From Pseudoneobacillus rhizosphaerae (GTDB lineage Bacteria; Bacillota; Bacilli; Bacillales; Cytobacillaceae): a DNA stretch of 64,000 nucleotides. Numbering within the stretch: position 1 is the stretch's first letter; the number at the start of each line of letters is the position of its first letter. Where the stretch lies: contig NZ_CAKJTG010000011.1 of NCBI RefSeq assembly GCF_917563885.1, positions 62,001 through 126,000 on the forward strand. Direction: 5' to 3'. Below, piece by piece: positions 16,252 through 26,406 of this stretch. Position numbers and translations under genes: made by a program. Below the pieces are notes generated by a model that was not told the origin of the DNA, ran no database searches, and saw nothing but the letters and a program-made list of their open reading frames with translations.

Positions 16252-18072
16252 ATGAATAAGAAAAAAGTGAACGAAAATGTATTGAAAAGGTTCCATTACT
16301 CGACAGACTCAGTGATTGATAAGCCTTTTAACTGGCATCAAATGCTTCGATTATTCAGTTATATGAAGCCATATCGTAAAAACTTATTACCACTTTCTAT
16401 TGCAATGGTTATCATTACAACTCTTGTAAGGTTAGCGATTCCGATCTTAATCGGTAAATATACGATAGATAAAGCGATTGTTGAAAAGGATATGAGCTTG
16501 TTGACCATTTTGGTTACCATTATTGGTAGCCTCTATGTATTATCCTATGTCGCCAACATTTTTCGAATAAAATGGATGAACGACCTTGGTCAGAGTGTCA
16601 TTTATGATTTGCGAAAGCATTTATTTACGCATGTTCAAAATTTATCGCATCGATTCTTTGACCAGCGCTCTGCTGGATCCATCTTGGTAAGAATTATGAA
16701 TGATATTAATTCATTACAAGAATTATTTACAAATGGTGCGATTAATCTATTAATGGACCTAGTGTTATTATTTGGGATTATTATTATCCTATTTACATTA
16801 AGCCCGTCTCTAACGATTGCTGTACTTTTGATTTTACCAATTATGTTCTTCATTTCTACAAGCTTGAGAAGGAATATTCGACGTTCCTGGCAGCTTGTTC
16901 GATTAAAGCAAGCAAAAATGAATTCGCATTTAAATGAAAGTATTCAAGGGATTCGAGTGACTCAATCCTTCACTCAAGAAAAGGAGAATATGGCCTTTTT
17001 CGATGGAGTGAACTGGGAAACTTATGAAAGTTGGAGAGTAGCCTCCCAGAAGAATGCGATGTTTAGACCGATGGTTGAAATGACAAATGCACTTGGTACT
17101 GCTGTCCTTATATGGTATGGGACAAGTTTAATTCAAACTGGTCCATTAACAATCGGAGTATTTGTTTCTTTCGCCTTTTATTTAGGGATGTTCTGGGAAC
17201 CGATTTCACGCCTTGGTCAAGTGTATAATCAGTTACTTATGGGGATGGCTTCCTCAGAGCGGATTTTTGAATTTTTAGATGAAAAACCTTTAGTAGCTGA
17301 AAAAGAGAATGCCATCGAAATTAAAGATTTGCAAGGACGTATCCAATTTGAAAAGGTAGTTTTTTCATATGATGAAAATCGAACAGCGTTAAATGGCATC
17401 GATCTTGAAATTCATGCAGGGCAAACCGTTGCTCTAGTTGGACATACAGGTTCAGGAAAAACAACGATTGCGAATCTTGTTAGCCGATTCTATGATGCGA
17501 GTAGTGGGGTTGTAAAGATAGATGGTATGGATATTAAAGATATCTCCCTTAAAAGCCTTCGTCATCAAATTAGTGTCGTATTACAAGATACGTTTATCTT
17601 CTCAGGAACAATCATGGATAACATCCGATTTGGTAGACCAGATGCAAAGGATGAAGAGGTAATGAGCGCTGCGGAAGCAGTCGGAGCGAACTTCTTTATC
17701 GAGAAGCTTTCTAATGGTTATCTAACAGAAGTAGAAGAGCGAGGAAATGTTTTATCTGTTGGGGAACGACAACTATTATCTTTTGCTCGTTCTTTATTAG
17801 CTAATCCCAAAATATTAATTTTAGACGAGGCTACAGCTAGTATTGATACGGAAACGGAATTAAAGATACAAAATGCATTAAAAACTCTTTTATCGGGACG
17901 AACAGCAATAATTATTGCCCATCGCCTTTCAACGATAAGAGAATCTGATTGTATTTTTGTTCTAGACCATGGACATATCATTGAAAGAGGTAATCACCAA
18001 CAGTTAATGGAATTACAAGGCGAATACCATCACCTCGTGAAAGCTCAATTCCAAGTAAATAGTGCTAGTTAG
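16252..18072 (+). CDS. yknV: Heterodimeric ABC exporter, catalytic subunit (YknV-like)
   Basis: A 606-residue partner half-transporter: six membrane helices (about 45-330) and an ATPase domain (about 365-600). Walker A Gly-His-Thr-Gly-Ser-Gly-Lys-Thr and Walker B Ile-Leu-Asp-Glu are canonical with the catalytic Glu, but the signature is Leu-Ser-Val-Gly-Glu instead of Leu-Ser-Gly-Gly-Gln. Combined with the Asp in its partner, the pair should have one active and one degenerate nucleotide site. ATG at 16252 after AGGAGGTG. It is co-transcribed with the previous gene, and a terminator follows. Confidence 0.87.
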   Translation: MNKKKVNENVLKRFHYSTDSVIDKPFNWHQMLRLFSYMKPYRKNLLPLSIAMVIITTLVRLAIPILIGKYTIDKAIVEKDMSLLTILVTIIGSLYVLSYVANIFRIKWMNDLGQSVIYDLRKHLFTHVQNLSHRFFDQRSAGSILVRIMNDINSLQELFTNGAINLLMDLVLLFGIIIILFTLSPSLTIAVLLILPIMFFISTSLRRNIRRSWQLVRLKQAKMNSHLNESIQGIRVTQSFTQEKENMAFFDGVNWETYESWRVASQKNAMFRPMVEMTNALGTAVLIWYGTSLIQTGPLTIGVFVSFAFYLGMFWEPISRLGQVYNQLLMGMASSERIFEFLDEKPLVAEKENAIEIKDLQGRIQFEKVVFSYDENRTALNGIDLEIHAGQTVALVGHTGSGKTTIANLVSRFYDASSGVVKIDGMDIKDISLKSLRHQISVVLQDTFIFSGTIMDNIRFGRPDAKDEEVMSAAEAVGANFFIEKLSNGYLTEVEERGNVLSVGERQLLSFARSLLANPKILILDEATASIDTETELKIQNALKTLLSGRTAIIIAHRLSTIRESDCIFVLDHGHIIERGNHQQLMELQGEYHHLVKAQFQVNSAS

Positions 18073-18090
18073 TTTAAAAAAATCAAAAAT

Positions 18091-18126
18091 GGTGTATGAA
18101 GCAAATATTGTTTCATACGCCTTTTT
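18091..18126 (+). terminator. Terminator of the ABC exporter operon
   Basis: GGTGTATGAA / TTCATACGCC (one G-U) around a 10-base loop, then TTTTT. Confidence 0.85.
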
Positions 18127-18199
18127 ACGTTAAGTCTAAGATGTAACTTTGCTTAGAATAATCCCGTCTAATAAAAAAAGAAGTAGTGAGGTGACGTCA

Positions 18200-19102
18200 A
18201 TGAAGAAGAGATGGGGGCATCTGTTAATTAGTTTGTTAGTTTTTCTATTAGCTGCTTGCAGTTCTCAATCCGAGGAGAAATCTAGTATGGATATGGCGCA
18301 ATCGAATGAATCAGGCTCGATAGCTATAAGTGAGGATTCAACAGTAGCATCTGAAGAAAAAAGTGATTCTGATGAATCAGTTGATCGAATGGTCATCTAT
18401 AAAGCCAATCTCCGAATGCGTGTAAAGAATTTTGAAAATGCCCAAAAAGAGATGGAAGCAAAAGCTAAAAAATATAACGGGTTTATGATTGGTTCTACTT
18501 CTTATCGTGATAGTAACGAACAAGTAAGTGGTTCAATTACACTTAGAGTTCCTCAGCAACACTTTCAAAGCTTTTTAAATGATGCAGAAGGGGTAGCCGA
18601 GGAAGTGCTAGAACGTAATGTGAACGGGCAGGATGTTACTGAGGAATACGTAGACCTTGAATCACGACTGCGTGCCAAGAGGGTTGTTGAGGAAAGATTA
18701 TTAGAATTTATGAAAAATGCCCAAAAAACTGAGGATTTATTAAAAATCTCTAGTGACTTAAGCGTCGTTCAAGAAGAAATTGAACAAGTTATGGGAAGAA
18801 TGAAATTTCTAGAAAATCAATCTGCCCTTTCCACGATCACGATTGACTTGTATGAAAAGAATGTAATCGTTCCTAATCTTGAAAAAGATGATCTCAATAC
18901 TTGGGAAAAAACGAAGAAACAATTCGTAACAAGTACGAACTTCCTTCTAGGGGCATTCTCTGCAATATTTGTCTTTTTCATAGGGAATTTACCGGTTTTC
19001 CTTCTATTAGCTATTTTTATGGTTATCATATTTTATAGTATTAAAAAATCAAGTCGTCAGAAGCCTAGAGAATCATCTAACCGGGAAGACAAAAATGAGT
19101 GA
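18200..19102 (+). CDS. DUF4349 lipoprotein
   Basis: A 300-residue lipoprotein. The lipobox Leu-Leu-Ala-Ala-Cys at about residues 17-21 is followed by an acidic Ser/Glu-rich linker, a DUF4349-type domain (about 60-250) with predicted coiled coil around Glu-Glu-Tyr-Val-Asp-Leu-Glu-Ser-Arg-Leu, and a C-terminal transmembrane segment (about 250-280) followed by basic residues. So it is anchored at both ends, outside the membrane. Function is unknown. ATG at 18200 has GTGAGGTGACG upstream; a longer in-frame start lacks a ribosome site. Confidence 0.82.
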   Translation: MKKRWGHLLISLLVFLLAACSSQSEEKSSMDMAQSNESGSIAISEDSTVASEEKSDSDESVDRMVIYKANLRMRVKNFENAQKEMEAKAKKYNGFMIGSTSYRDSNEQVSGSITLRVPQQHFQSFLNDAEGVAEEVLERNVNGQDVTEEYVDLESRLRAKRVVEERLLEFMKNAQKTEDLLKISSDLSVVQEEIEQVMGRMKFLENQSALSTITIDLYEKNVIVPNLEKDDLNTWEKTKKQFVTSTNFLLGAFSAIFVFFIGNLPVFLLLAIFMVIIFYSIKKSSRQKPRESSNREDKNE

Positions 19103-19112
19103 ATGTTCGAAG

Positions 19113-19144
19113 AATAAACTCTCTAAATGGAGGGTTTATTTTCT
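19113..19144 (+). terminator. Terminator of the DUF4349 gene
   Basis: AATAAACTCTC / GAGGGTTTATT (one G-U), six-base loop, then TTTCTTT. Confidence 0.8.
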
Positions 19145-19225
19145 TTAAAGTATATTTTCTATAAGTGAAGGATTTATGCTAAAATAGGAGCATGATTTTT
19201 GTAATTTGTGGGTGGAGGAATAGTT

Positions 19226-19885
19226 GTGAAAAAAGAATTTGCTGTTATTGGTTTAGGACGTTTCGGGGGGAGTATTTGCCGAGCTTTATCTGAACAAGGC
19301 ATGGAAGTCATGGCTATTGATAACAATGAAGAACGTGTAAACCAATTTGCAATGATTGTTTCACATGCCGTCGTTGGGGACACAACGGATGAAGCGGTAT
19401 TAAAAAGTCTAGGTATTCGTAATTTTGATCACGTCATTGTTGCAATAGGTGATGATATTCAATCGAGTATTTTAACTACGCTTATTTTAAAAGAACTAGG
19501 CGTGAAAAATATAACCGTTAAAGCACAAAATGATTACCATGAAAAGGTACTATTAAAAATTGGAGCAGATCATGTTGTACACCCTGAACGAGACATGGGG
19601 AAACGAATTGCACACAATATTATTTCAAATAATGTTCTGGATTATTTAGAACTTTCTGAAGAACATAGTATCGTAGAGATTGTAGCTAGTAGTAAATTGG
19701 ATGGTCATTCTTTAATCGATTTAGATATTCGAGCGAAGTATGGAATCAATATTGTTGCCATTAAGCGTCAGGATGACATTCTAGTGTCACCTCAGGCAAA
19801 TGAAGTCATCCGCAAAGGTGATATACTTATTGTCATTGGTGCAGACTTAGATATTAACCGCTTTGAGAAGAAGGTTATTCAATAA
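19226..19885 (+). CDS. ktrC: Potassium channel gating subunit KtrC
   Basis: A 219-residue regulator of a Ktr potassium uptake system. The RCK_N domain (1-120) carries the nucleotide motif Gly-Leu-Gly-Arg-Phe-Gly-Gly-Ser, and the RCK_C domain (about 135-219) is the region that binds c-di-AMP in this family. Nearly collinear with B. subtilis KtrC/YkqB. It forms a ring under the membrane subunit (KtrD, not in the window). The start is GTG at 19226 behind GGAGGAA; a GTG at 19208 overlaps no ribosome site. Convergent with rnjA. Confidence 0.93.
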   Translation: MKKEFAVIGLGRFGGSICRALSEQGMEVMAIDNNEERVNQFAMIVSHAVVGDTTDEAVLKSLGIRNFDHVIVAIGDDIQSSILTTLILKELGVKNITVKAQNDYHEKVLLKIGADHVVHPERDMGKRIAHNIISNNVLDYLELSEEHSIVEIVASSKLDGHSLIDLDIRAKYGINIVAIKRQDDILVSPQANEVIRKGDILIVIGADLDINRFEKKVIQ

Positions 19886-19937
19886 AATAAAAAAGGGATA
19901 CTTCGCTTAACAGCAAGTATCCCTTTTTATTTTAATT
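19884..19937. terminator. Bidirectional terminator (ktrC / rnjA)
   Basis: AAAAAGGGATACTT and AAGTATCCCTTTTT, extended by A/T pairing on both flanks, between convergent genes. Confidence 0.9.
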
Positions 19938-19957
19938 AAAGGTAGAGTTTATTTGTA

Positions 19958-21628
19958 TTAAACCTCCATAATAATCGGTAGGATCATTGGGCGGCGTTTT
20001 GTTTTTTCGTATAAGAATGGTGCTAATGAATCAGTGATTTCGTTTTTGATTTCTGACCATTGCGTGGTTTTACGGTCAGCTATTACTTTAGTTAAATGCT
20101 TCGATAGTAAATTTTGAGCTTCATTAATTAAATCACCAGATTCACGCATATAGACAAATCCACGTGAAATGATATCTGGACCAGAAGCAATCTTTGATTC
20201 TTTCATATTGACACTAACGACAACAACGACTAACCCTTCTTCTGAGAGTATGCGTCTATCGCGAAGAACGATGTTACCAATATCACCAATACCACTACCA
20301 TCGATATAAACTACCCCAGATGGAATTTTACCAGCTACTTGGGCAAAATCCTCAGATAGAGCTAATACTTCACCGTTATCCATAATAAAGCAGTTTTCTT
20401 CAGGGACTCCGCAATCAATCGCTAGTTTTGTATGCATTTTCTGCATACGATATTCACCGTGAATAGGCATGAAAAACTTTGGCTTGATTAATCGTAGCAT
20501 TAGTTTCTGTTCTTCTTGTCCACCGTGTCCTGATGTATGGATATCACTTAGAGGGCCATGAATGACTTCTGCTCCTGCTTTAAACAACATATTAATGGTA
20601 CGGCTTACACTAATCGTATTGCCCGGTATAGGTGAAGATGAGAATACTACCGTATCACCAGGAATAATTTGAATTTGACGATGTGTTCCATTAGCAATCC
20701 GTGAAAGGGCAGCCATTGGCTCTCCTTGGCTTCCTGTACAAAGAATGGTCACTTGATTAGCCGGAAGACGATTGATTTGATTTGCTTCAATAAAGGTATC
20801 CTTAGGAGCAACGATATAACCAAGGTCTTGTCCAATAGTTATTGCAGCTTCCATACTTCTTCCGAATACAGCTACTTTACGTCCATTTTGAACGGCAGCC
20901 TCTACAACCTGTTGCAAACGGTGAATATTTGAAGCGAATGTAGCAAAGATCACTCGTCCATCCACTTTACGAAAAATATCTTGAATACTCTCCCCAACGC
21001 GACGCTCAGACATCGTGAAATTTGGAATTTCACTATTTGTACTATCAGAAAGAAGACATAAGACACCTTCTTTACCGATTTCAGCCATCTTTGTTAAGTT
21101 TGCAGGCTCGCCAACTGGGGTGAAATCGAATTTAAAGTCACCTGTATGAACAATTTGACCATTCGGCGTTTTTACAACAATCCCATATGAATCTGGAATA
21201 CTGTGAGTAGTTCTAAAGAAAGAAACAGAAGTTTTTCTGAATTTAATAATATCTTCTTCTTTGATTTCGATTAGCTTTGCATTTCTTAATAAGCCATGTT
21301 CTTCAAGTTTATTTCTGATAAAACCAAGAGCAAGCTTACCGCCATAAATCGGAATATTAATTTCTCTTAATAGGTAAGGGATTCCACCAATATGGTCCTC
21401 ATGTCCATGGGTAACAAATAAACCTTTAATTTTATCCTCGTTCTTTACTAAATACGTATAATCAGGAATAACGTAATCGATACCTAAAAGCTCGTCTTCT
21501 GGAAATTTAATACCAGCATCAATCAATATGATTTCATCTTGAAATTGAACTGCATAAGTATTCTTACCGATTTCTCCTAGACCACCTAAGGCAAAAACAG
21601 CTGTTTGGTCATTTTTTACAAATTTCAT
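19958..21628 (-). CDS. rnjA: Ribonuclease J1
   Basis: A 556-residue endo/5'-3' exoribonuclease. The metallo-beta-lactamase motif His74-Gly-His76-Glu-Asp78-His79 is intact; a beta-CASP insert and C-terminal domain follow, including Pro-Ile-His-Gly-Glu-Tyr. It acts in 16S rRNA maturation and global mRNA decay and is essential or near-essential in bacilli. Three bases separate it from rpoY upstream, so the two are co-transcribed. The map position between ktrC and rpoY is the conserved one. Confidence 0.96.
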   Translation of the reverse strand: MKFVKNDQTAVFALGGLGEIGKNTYAVQFQDEIILIDAGIKFPEDELLGIDYVIPDYTYLVKNEDKIKGLFVTHGHEDHIGGIPYLLREINIPIYGGKLALGFIRNKLEEHGLLRNAKLIEIKEEDIIKFRKTSVSFFRTTHSIPDSYGIVVKTPNGQIVHTGDFKFDFTPVGEPANLTKMAEIGKEGVLCLLSDSTNSEIPNFTMSERRVGESIQDIFRKVDGRVIFATFASNIHRLQQVVEAAVQNGRKVAVFGRSMEAAITIGQDLGYIVAPKDTFIEANQINRLPANQVTILCTGSQGEPMAALSRIANGTHRQIQIIPGDTVVFSSSPIPGNTISVSRTINMLFKAGAEVIHGPLSDIHTSGHGGQEEQKLMLRLIKPKFFMPIHGEYRMQKMHTKLAIDCGVPEENCFIMDNGEVLALSEDFAQVAGKIPSGVVYIDGSGIGDIGNIVLRDRRILSEEGLVVVVVSVNMKESKIASGPDIISRGFVYMRESGDLINEAQNLLSKHLTKVIADRKTTQWSEIKNEITDSLAPFLYEKTKRRPMILPIIMEV

Positions 21629-21631
21629 AAA

Positions 21632-21844
21632 TTATCTTATCTCCAATACTTTAAAATCTTCATTTTGTTTTTCGTAATTTAAATATGCTCCTGTTACGGG
21701 TTCTAAACGTTCAACATTATATCCCCGATCGGCTAGCTTTGTACGAACTTCTCTTTCATAATCTGCTTCGACATAAATTGTTTTTGTTTTTTCGCGAACA
21801 GGCACTTCTGTAATGGTTTCTTGAAAGTATACTTTAAAAATCAT
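21632..21844 (-). CDS. rpoY: RNA polymerase epsilon subunit
   Basis: A 70-residue small subunit of Firmicutes RNA polymerase (YkzG): Met-Ile-Phe-Lys-Val-Tyr-Phe-Gln-Glu start, Glu-Val-Pro-Val-Arg-Glu-Lys-Thr and the Phe-Lys-Val-Leu-Glu end. It resembles phage polymerase inhibitors structurally and has been proposed to protect against phage. The start is the ATG at 21844 after AAGGGGCG; a longer in-frame start at 21871 would run through that site. First gene of the rpoY-rnjA operon. Confidence 0.93.
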   Translation of the reverse strand: MIFKVYFQETITEVPVREKTKTIYVEADYEREVRTKLADRGYNVERLEPVTGAYLNYEKQNEDFKVLEIR

Positions 21845-21982
21845 TTTTTTTCGCCCCTTATTCCAATTCAACTTTTTCTATTATATATAATTCTAACAGT
21901 TTTTTCATGTATTTTCTTTTTAAGGTCTATTTTCCATTTATAGGTGCAGGGTAAATTTAGTAGGACTGATTAAATTTACAAT

Positions 21983-22015
21983 AAGGAAGGAGCCCTTCGC
22001 AAGTTTGAAGGGCTC
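21983..22015 (-). terminator. Terminator of the 23-residue peptide gene
   Basis: GAGCCCTTC / GAAGGGCTC (21990-21998 / 22007-22015) with an eight-base loop. On the minus strand it is followed by CTTCCTTATTG, a broken T-tract. Confidence 0.65.
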
Positions 22016-22019
22016 AAAT

Positions 22020-22091
22020 CTAAGCAATTGTTTTTTTACGTAATAATTCTTTCCACTGTTTTAAAAGCTTTTCTCTTAGCTTTTTTAACAT
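22020..22091 (-). CDS. 23-residue cationic amphipathic peptide
   Basis: A short reading frame with textbook signals: AAGGAGATGATCC ribosome site, ATG at 22091, 23 codons, TAG, then a hairpin terminator five bases on. The product starts Met-Leu-Lys-Lys-Leu-Arg-Glu-Lys-Leu-Leu-Lys-Gln-Trp-Lys and ends Arg-Lys-Lys-Thr-Ile-Ala. It has nine Lys/Arg against two Glu, and Leu/Trp recur at i+3/i+4, so it should form an amphipathic helix able to lie on the membrane or bind RNA. I do not recognise a named family. Possible roles are a small regulatory protein, type I toxin-like peptide or membrane-associated factor. Expression is inferred only. Confidence 0.6.
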   Translation of the reverse strand: MLKKLREKLLKQWKELLRKKTIA

Positions 22092-22316
22092 GGTGGATCA
22101 TCTCCTTACTTCCTATTTTAAACAATCCTTGTCCAATGTAAAGAAGGGGAGGCTAGATAAATTGAAAATAGTTTTGAATTAACCTTCTCTCTTTACTTTT
22201 ATTATATGATAAAATTGCATAATTTTTCATGTGAATCTTTGGAATTAACTGGAATGTTAAAAAAAAGACATATTTTTTGGGGGATAGCAATACAAATTTT
22301 CATTAAAAAAGTAAAT

Positions 22317-22355
22317 AAAGGTTGACCCATTTAAGATGGGCCAACCTTTATTTTT
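22317..22355. terminator. Terminator of def
   Basis: AAAGGTTGACCCAT / ATGGGCCAACCTTT (one G-U) around TTAAG, with T/A tracts either side. It overlaps the def stop codon. Confidence 0.85.
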
Positions 22356-22902
22356 CTATCGGAATCGCATTTTCGATTATTTTAAAGTTATCAGCTTTAT
22401 CAATATGGTCATAGAACATGACACCGTTTAGATGATCAATTTCATGTTGGAATACAATTGCAGGCAGTCCTTTTAGTCTTAGCTTTATTTCATTCCCGTC
22501 GACATCATAGCCCTTGACCGATATTCTAGCATAACGTGGGACATACCCAGGGAAAGGTTGATCCACAGAAAGACAGCCTTCACCAGAAGTTAAATATGAT
22601 TTCTCGACTGAATGACTGATGATTTTAGGATTAATAAGAGCATAGCTATATAGTTGATCCTTTTCGTCTTTAACATGAACAGCAATCATCCGTTTTAATA
22701 CATTAATTTGTGGTGCTGCTAATCCTATCCCAGGACGTAGTCCATACTCTAAAGAAAATTCAGGGTTTTGACTATTTTTAACATAATCTAAAAGGCTCAA
22801 GAGTATTTGCTTGTCTTCTTCTGTTGGGGGGAGAATAACTTCTTTTGCAACACTACGCAGGGTTGGATGTCCGTCACGAATGATATCGTTCATTGTTATC
22901 AT
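22348..22902 (-). CDS. def: Peptide deformylase (type II, DefB-like)
   Basis: A 184-residue Fe/Zn enzyme that removes N-formyl groups from nascent proteins. All three motifs are present: Gly-Ile-Gly-Leu-Ala-Ala-Pro-Gln, Glu-Gly-Cys-Leu-Ser-Val and Gln-His-Glu-Ile-Asp-His-Leu. The insertion between motifs 1 and 2 fits type II, like B. subtilis DefB/YkrB. The start is ATG at 22902 behind GGAGTGATT, giving Met-Ile-Thr-Met-Asn-Asp as in DefB. A longer in-frame ATG at 22932 lacks a ribosome site. The B. subtilis neighbour ykrA (HAD phosphatase) is absent here. Confidence 0.95.
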   Translation of the reverse strand: MITMNDIIRDGHPTLRSVAKEVILPPTEEDKQILLSLLDYVKNSQNPEFSLEYGLRPGIGLAAPQINVLKRMIAVHVKDEKDQLYSYALINPKIISHSVEKSYLTSGEGCLSVDQPFPGYVPRYARISVKGYDVDGNEIKLRLKGLPAIVFQHEIDHLNGVMFYDHIDKADNFKIIENAIPIEK

Positions 22903-23156
22903 GTTTGTAATCACTCCAAACTTCTTATTCATATAAAATGTATGACATTAGTCTATCAAACAATACAGAAAAAGTTAACCTTCATGTGCTTTTTTCTTCA
23001 GTTTAATGTCATTTATTAGAGGGTAATAAAAATAAGAAATATAAATATAATTAGGTTGGTTAGGTTCGTTTATTTTGTACCGAGTTGACAGTATTATATT
23101 GTCAAATATAGATTCAACTGATATCGTATAAGTTGTTACAAAAAGGGGGTAAAAAG

Positions 23157-23825
23157 GTGTATTGTAAGAAAAAAACTTTTTTGTTTTTATTACTTTTAGT
23201 AGTGGCTTTAATAGCTCTAAGTGGCTGTTTAAATCAAAAAACAACACCAGAACAAATGTACGAGGTTATGGAAAAGGTTGTTTTAGAAGAAACCACATTT
23301 GAAAATCAACAAAGCCCGCTAGTTCAGGCAGAAAAAAAAGAAAAGCTATTATATGATCAAATTATTTCCTTAGGAATGAAAGAACACGAACAAATTGTAA
23401 AATTGGCTGATGAAGCCTTATTACTTGTTGAAGACAGAAAAACGTTAATGGCTTCTGAAACTGCTAGTATTGAAAAATCTGAAGTTCAATTTGAAAAGCT
23501 ATTGCCTTATATTGAGAAATTAGAAGAGCCATCCTTGAAGAAGGAGGCAAAAAAATTATATGAGGTTATGATCAAACGGTATAGACTTCACGAGGACTTG
23601 AATCTAGCCTATTTGCAAGCAATTCAATTTGACAAAGAGCTTTATCAATTGTTTAAGAGAAATGATCTGAGTATGGATGAACTTGAAAACCAAATCAATC
23701 AAATTAATGAAATATATGAAAAAATATATGATATCAATAAACAATTTAATGTTAACACAGAAAAATACAACGATTTAAAATTAGTTTTTTATCAAAAAGC
23801 TGGATTTAAAATTGAAAATAAATAA
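23157..23825 (+). CDS. ykyA: YkyA family cell-wall-binding lipoprotein
   Basis: A 222-residue lipoprotein with lipobox Leu-Ser-Gly-Cys24 and a long helical, Glu/Lys-rich mature part with heptad-like Leu spacing, so probably an extended coiled coil. It matches the YkyA family (putative cell-wall-binding lipoprotein), which sits between def and pdhA in B. subtilis exactly as here. The GTG start at 23157 follows AAGGGGG; translation from further upstream would remove the ribosome site. No enzymatic function is known. Confidence 0.85.
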   Translation: MYCKKKTFLFLLLLVVALIALSGCLNQKTTPEQMYEVMEKVVLEETTFENQQSPLVQAEKKEKLLYDQIISLGMKEHEQIVKLADEALLLVEDRKTLMASETASIEKSEVQFEKLLPYIEKLEEPSLKKEAKKLYEVMIKRYRLHEDLNLAYLQAIQFDKELYQLFKRNDLSMDELENQINQINEIYEKIYDINKQFNVNTEKYNDLKLVFYQKAGFKIENK

Positions 23826-23828
23826 TAA

Positions 23829-23861
23829 CCAAAAGAACAGATGATAATCTGTTCTTTTTTA
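23829..23861 (+). terminator. Terminator of ykyA
   Basis: AAAAGAACAGAT-GATA-ATCTGTTCTTTT followed by TTATTTG. Confidence 0.92.
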
Positions 23862-23929
23862 TTTGTATTTTTATGATACAGATTTGTCTGTTGTATTAAT
23901 ACAGTAGTATTTTGATAAGCAATTAATTA

Positions 23930-25343
<1,414 letters not shown>

Positions 25344-25346
25344 GCC

Positions 25347-26324
25347 ATGGCGCAAATGACAATGATTCAAGCAATCACGGATGCGTTACGTACAGAACTG
25401 CGAAATGATCCGAATGTATTGATTTTCGGAGAAGACGTAGGGGTGAACGGCGGGGTATTCCGTGCTACTGAAGGCCTTCAAAAGGAATTTGGCGAAGAGC
25501 GTGTATTTGATACACCTCTTGCAGAGTCTGGAATTGGTGGTTTAGCGGTAGGTCTTACATTACAAGGCTACCGCCCAGTACCTGAAATTCAGTTTTTTGG
25601 ATTTGTTTATGAAGTAATGGATTCTATTTCAGGACAATTAGCACGTATGAGATATCGTTCTGGTGGACGCTACAACTCACCTGTAACGATTCGTTCCCCA
25701 TTTGGTGGTGGAGTACATACACCTGAAATGCATGCAGATAGCTTAGAAGGCTTGATGGCACAACAACCAGGTTTAAAAGTTGTTATTCCCTCAACACCTT
25801 ATGATGCAAAAGGATTATTAATTTCTGCGATTCGTGACAACGATCCAGTCATTTTCTTGGAGCATATGAAATTATACCGTTCATTCCGTCAAGAAGTACC
25901 AGAAGAAGAATATACAATTCCATTAGGAAAAGCAGAAGTTAAACGTGAAGGATCAGATTTAACCATTGTAACTTATGGCGCAATGGTCCATGAGTCATTA
26001 AAAGCTGCTGATGAGCTTCAAAAAGAAGGACACTCCGTAGAGGTAATTGATTTACGTACAGTAAGTCCGATTGATATTGAAACAATTATTGCATCTGTAG
26101 AGAAAACAGGTCGTGCCATTGTAGTTCAAGAAGCTCAAAAGCAAGCAGGTATCGCTGCGAATGTAGTGGCTGAAATTAATGACCGTGCAGTACTAAGTTT
26201 AGAAGCACCAGTATTACGTGTGGCAGCTCCTGATACCGTATTTGCATTCCCGCAAGCTGAAACAGTTTGGTTACCAAATTATAAAGACGTAATGGAAACA
26301 GCGTTGAAAGTGTTGACATTTTAA
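25347..26324 (+). CDS. pdhB: Pyruvate dehydrogenase E1 beta subunit
   Basis: A 325-residue transketolase-like subunit: Gly-Glu-Asp-Val-Gly near residue 28, [10 protein letters not shown], and the C-terminal transketolase domain. It forms the alpha2-beta2 E1 of the pyruvate dehydrogenase complex with PdhA. Its ribosome site (GGAG) lies in the last codons of pdhA, so the two are translationally coupled. A hairpin with T-tract separates it from pdhC. Confidence 0.97.
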   Translation: MAQMTMIQAITDALRTELRNDPNVLIFGEDVGVNGGVFRATEGLQKEFGEERVFDTPLAESGIGGLAVGLTLQGYRPVPEIQFFGFVYEVMDSISGQLARMRYRSGGRYNSPVTIRSPFGGGVHTPEMHADSLEGLMAQQPGLKVVIPSTPYDAKGLLISAIRDNDPVIFLEHMKLYRSFRQEVPEEEYTIPLGKAEVKREGSDLTIVTYGAMVHESLKAADELQKEGHSVEVIDLRTVSPIDIETIIASVEKTGRAIVVQEAQKQAGIAANVVAEINDRAVLSLEAPVLRVAAPDTVFAFPQAETVWLPNYKDVMETALKVLTF

Positions 26325-26332
26325 TTAAAGGG

Positions 26333-26359
26333 AAGGGGGCAATTCCTGCCCTTTTTCGT
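26333..26359 (+). terminator. Hairpin between pdhB and pdhC
   Basis: AAGGGGGC-AATTCCT-GCCCTTTT (two G-U pairs) followed by TCG. It may terminate part of the transcripts or mark a processing boundary between E1 and E2/E3 genes. Confidence 0.5.
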
Positions 26360-26406
26360 GTAGGTTACACATTGTAGATGAGTGAAAAATAGGAGGATGA
26401 AAAACC

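Noticed and set aside
22975-23247. 90-codon leftward frame overlapping the ykyA start
   Set aside because: No convincing ribosome site; it covers the ykyA promoter, ribosome site and signal peptide on the other strand, and the product is low-complexity.
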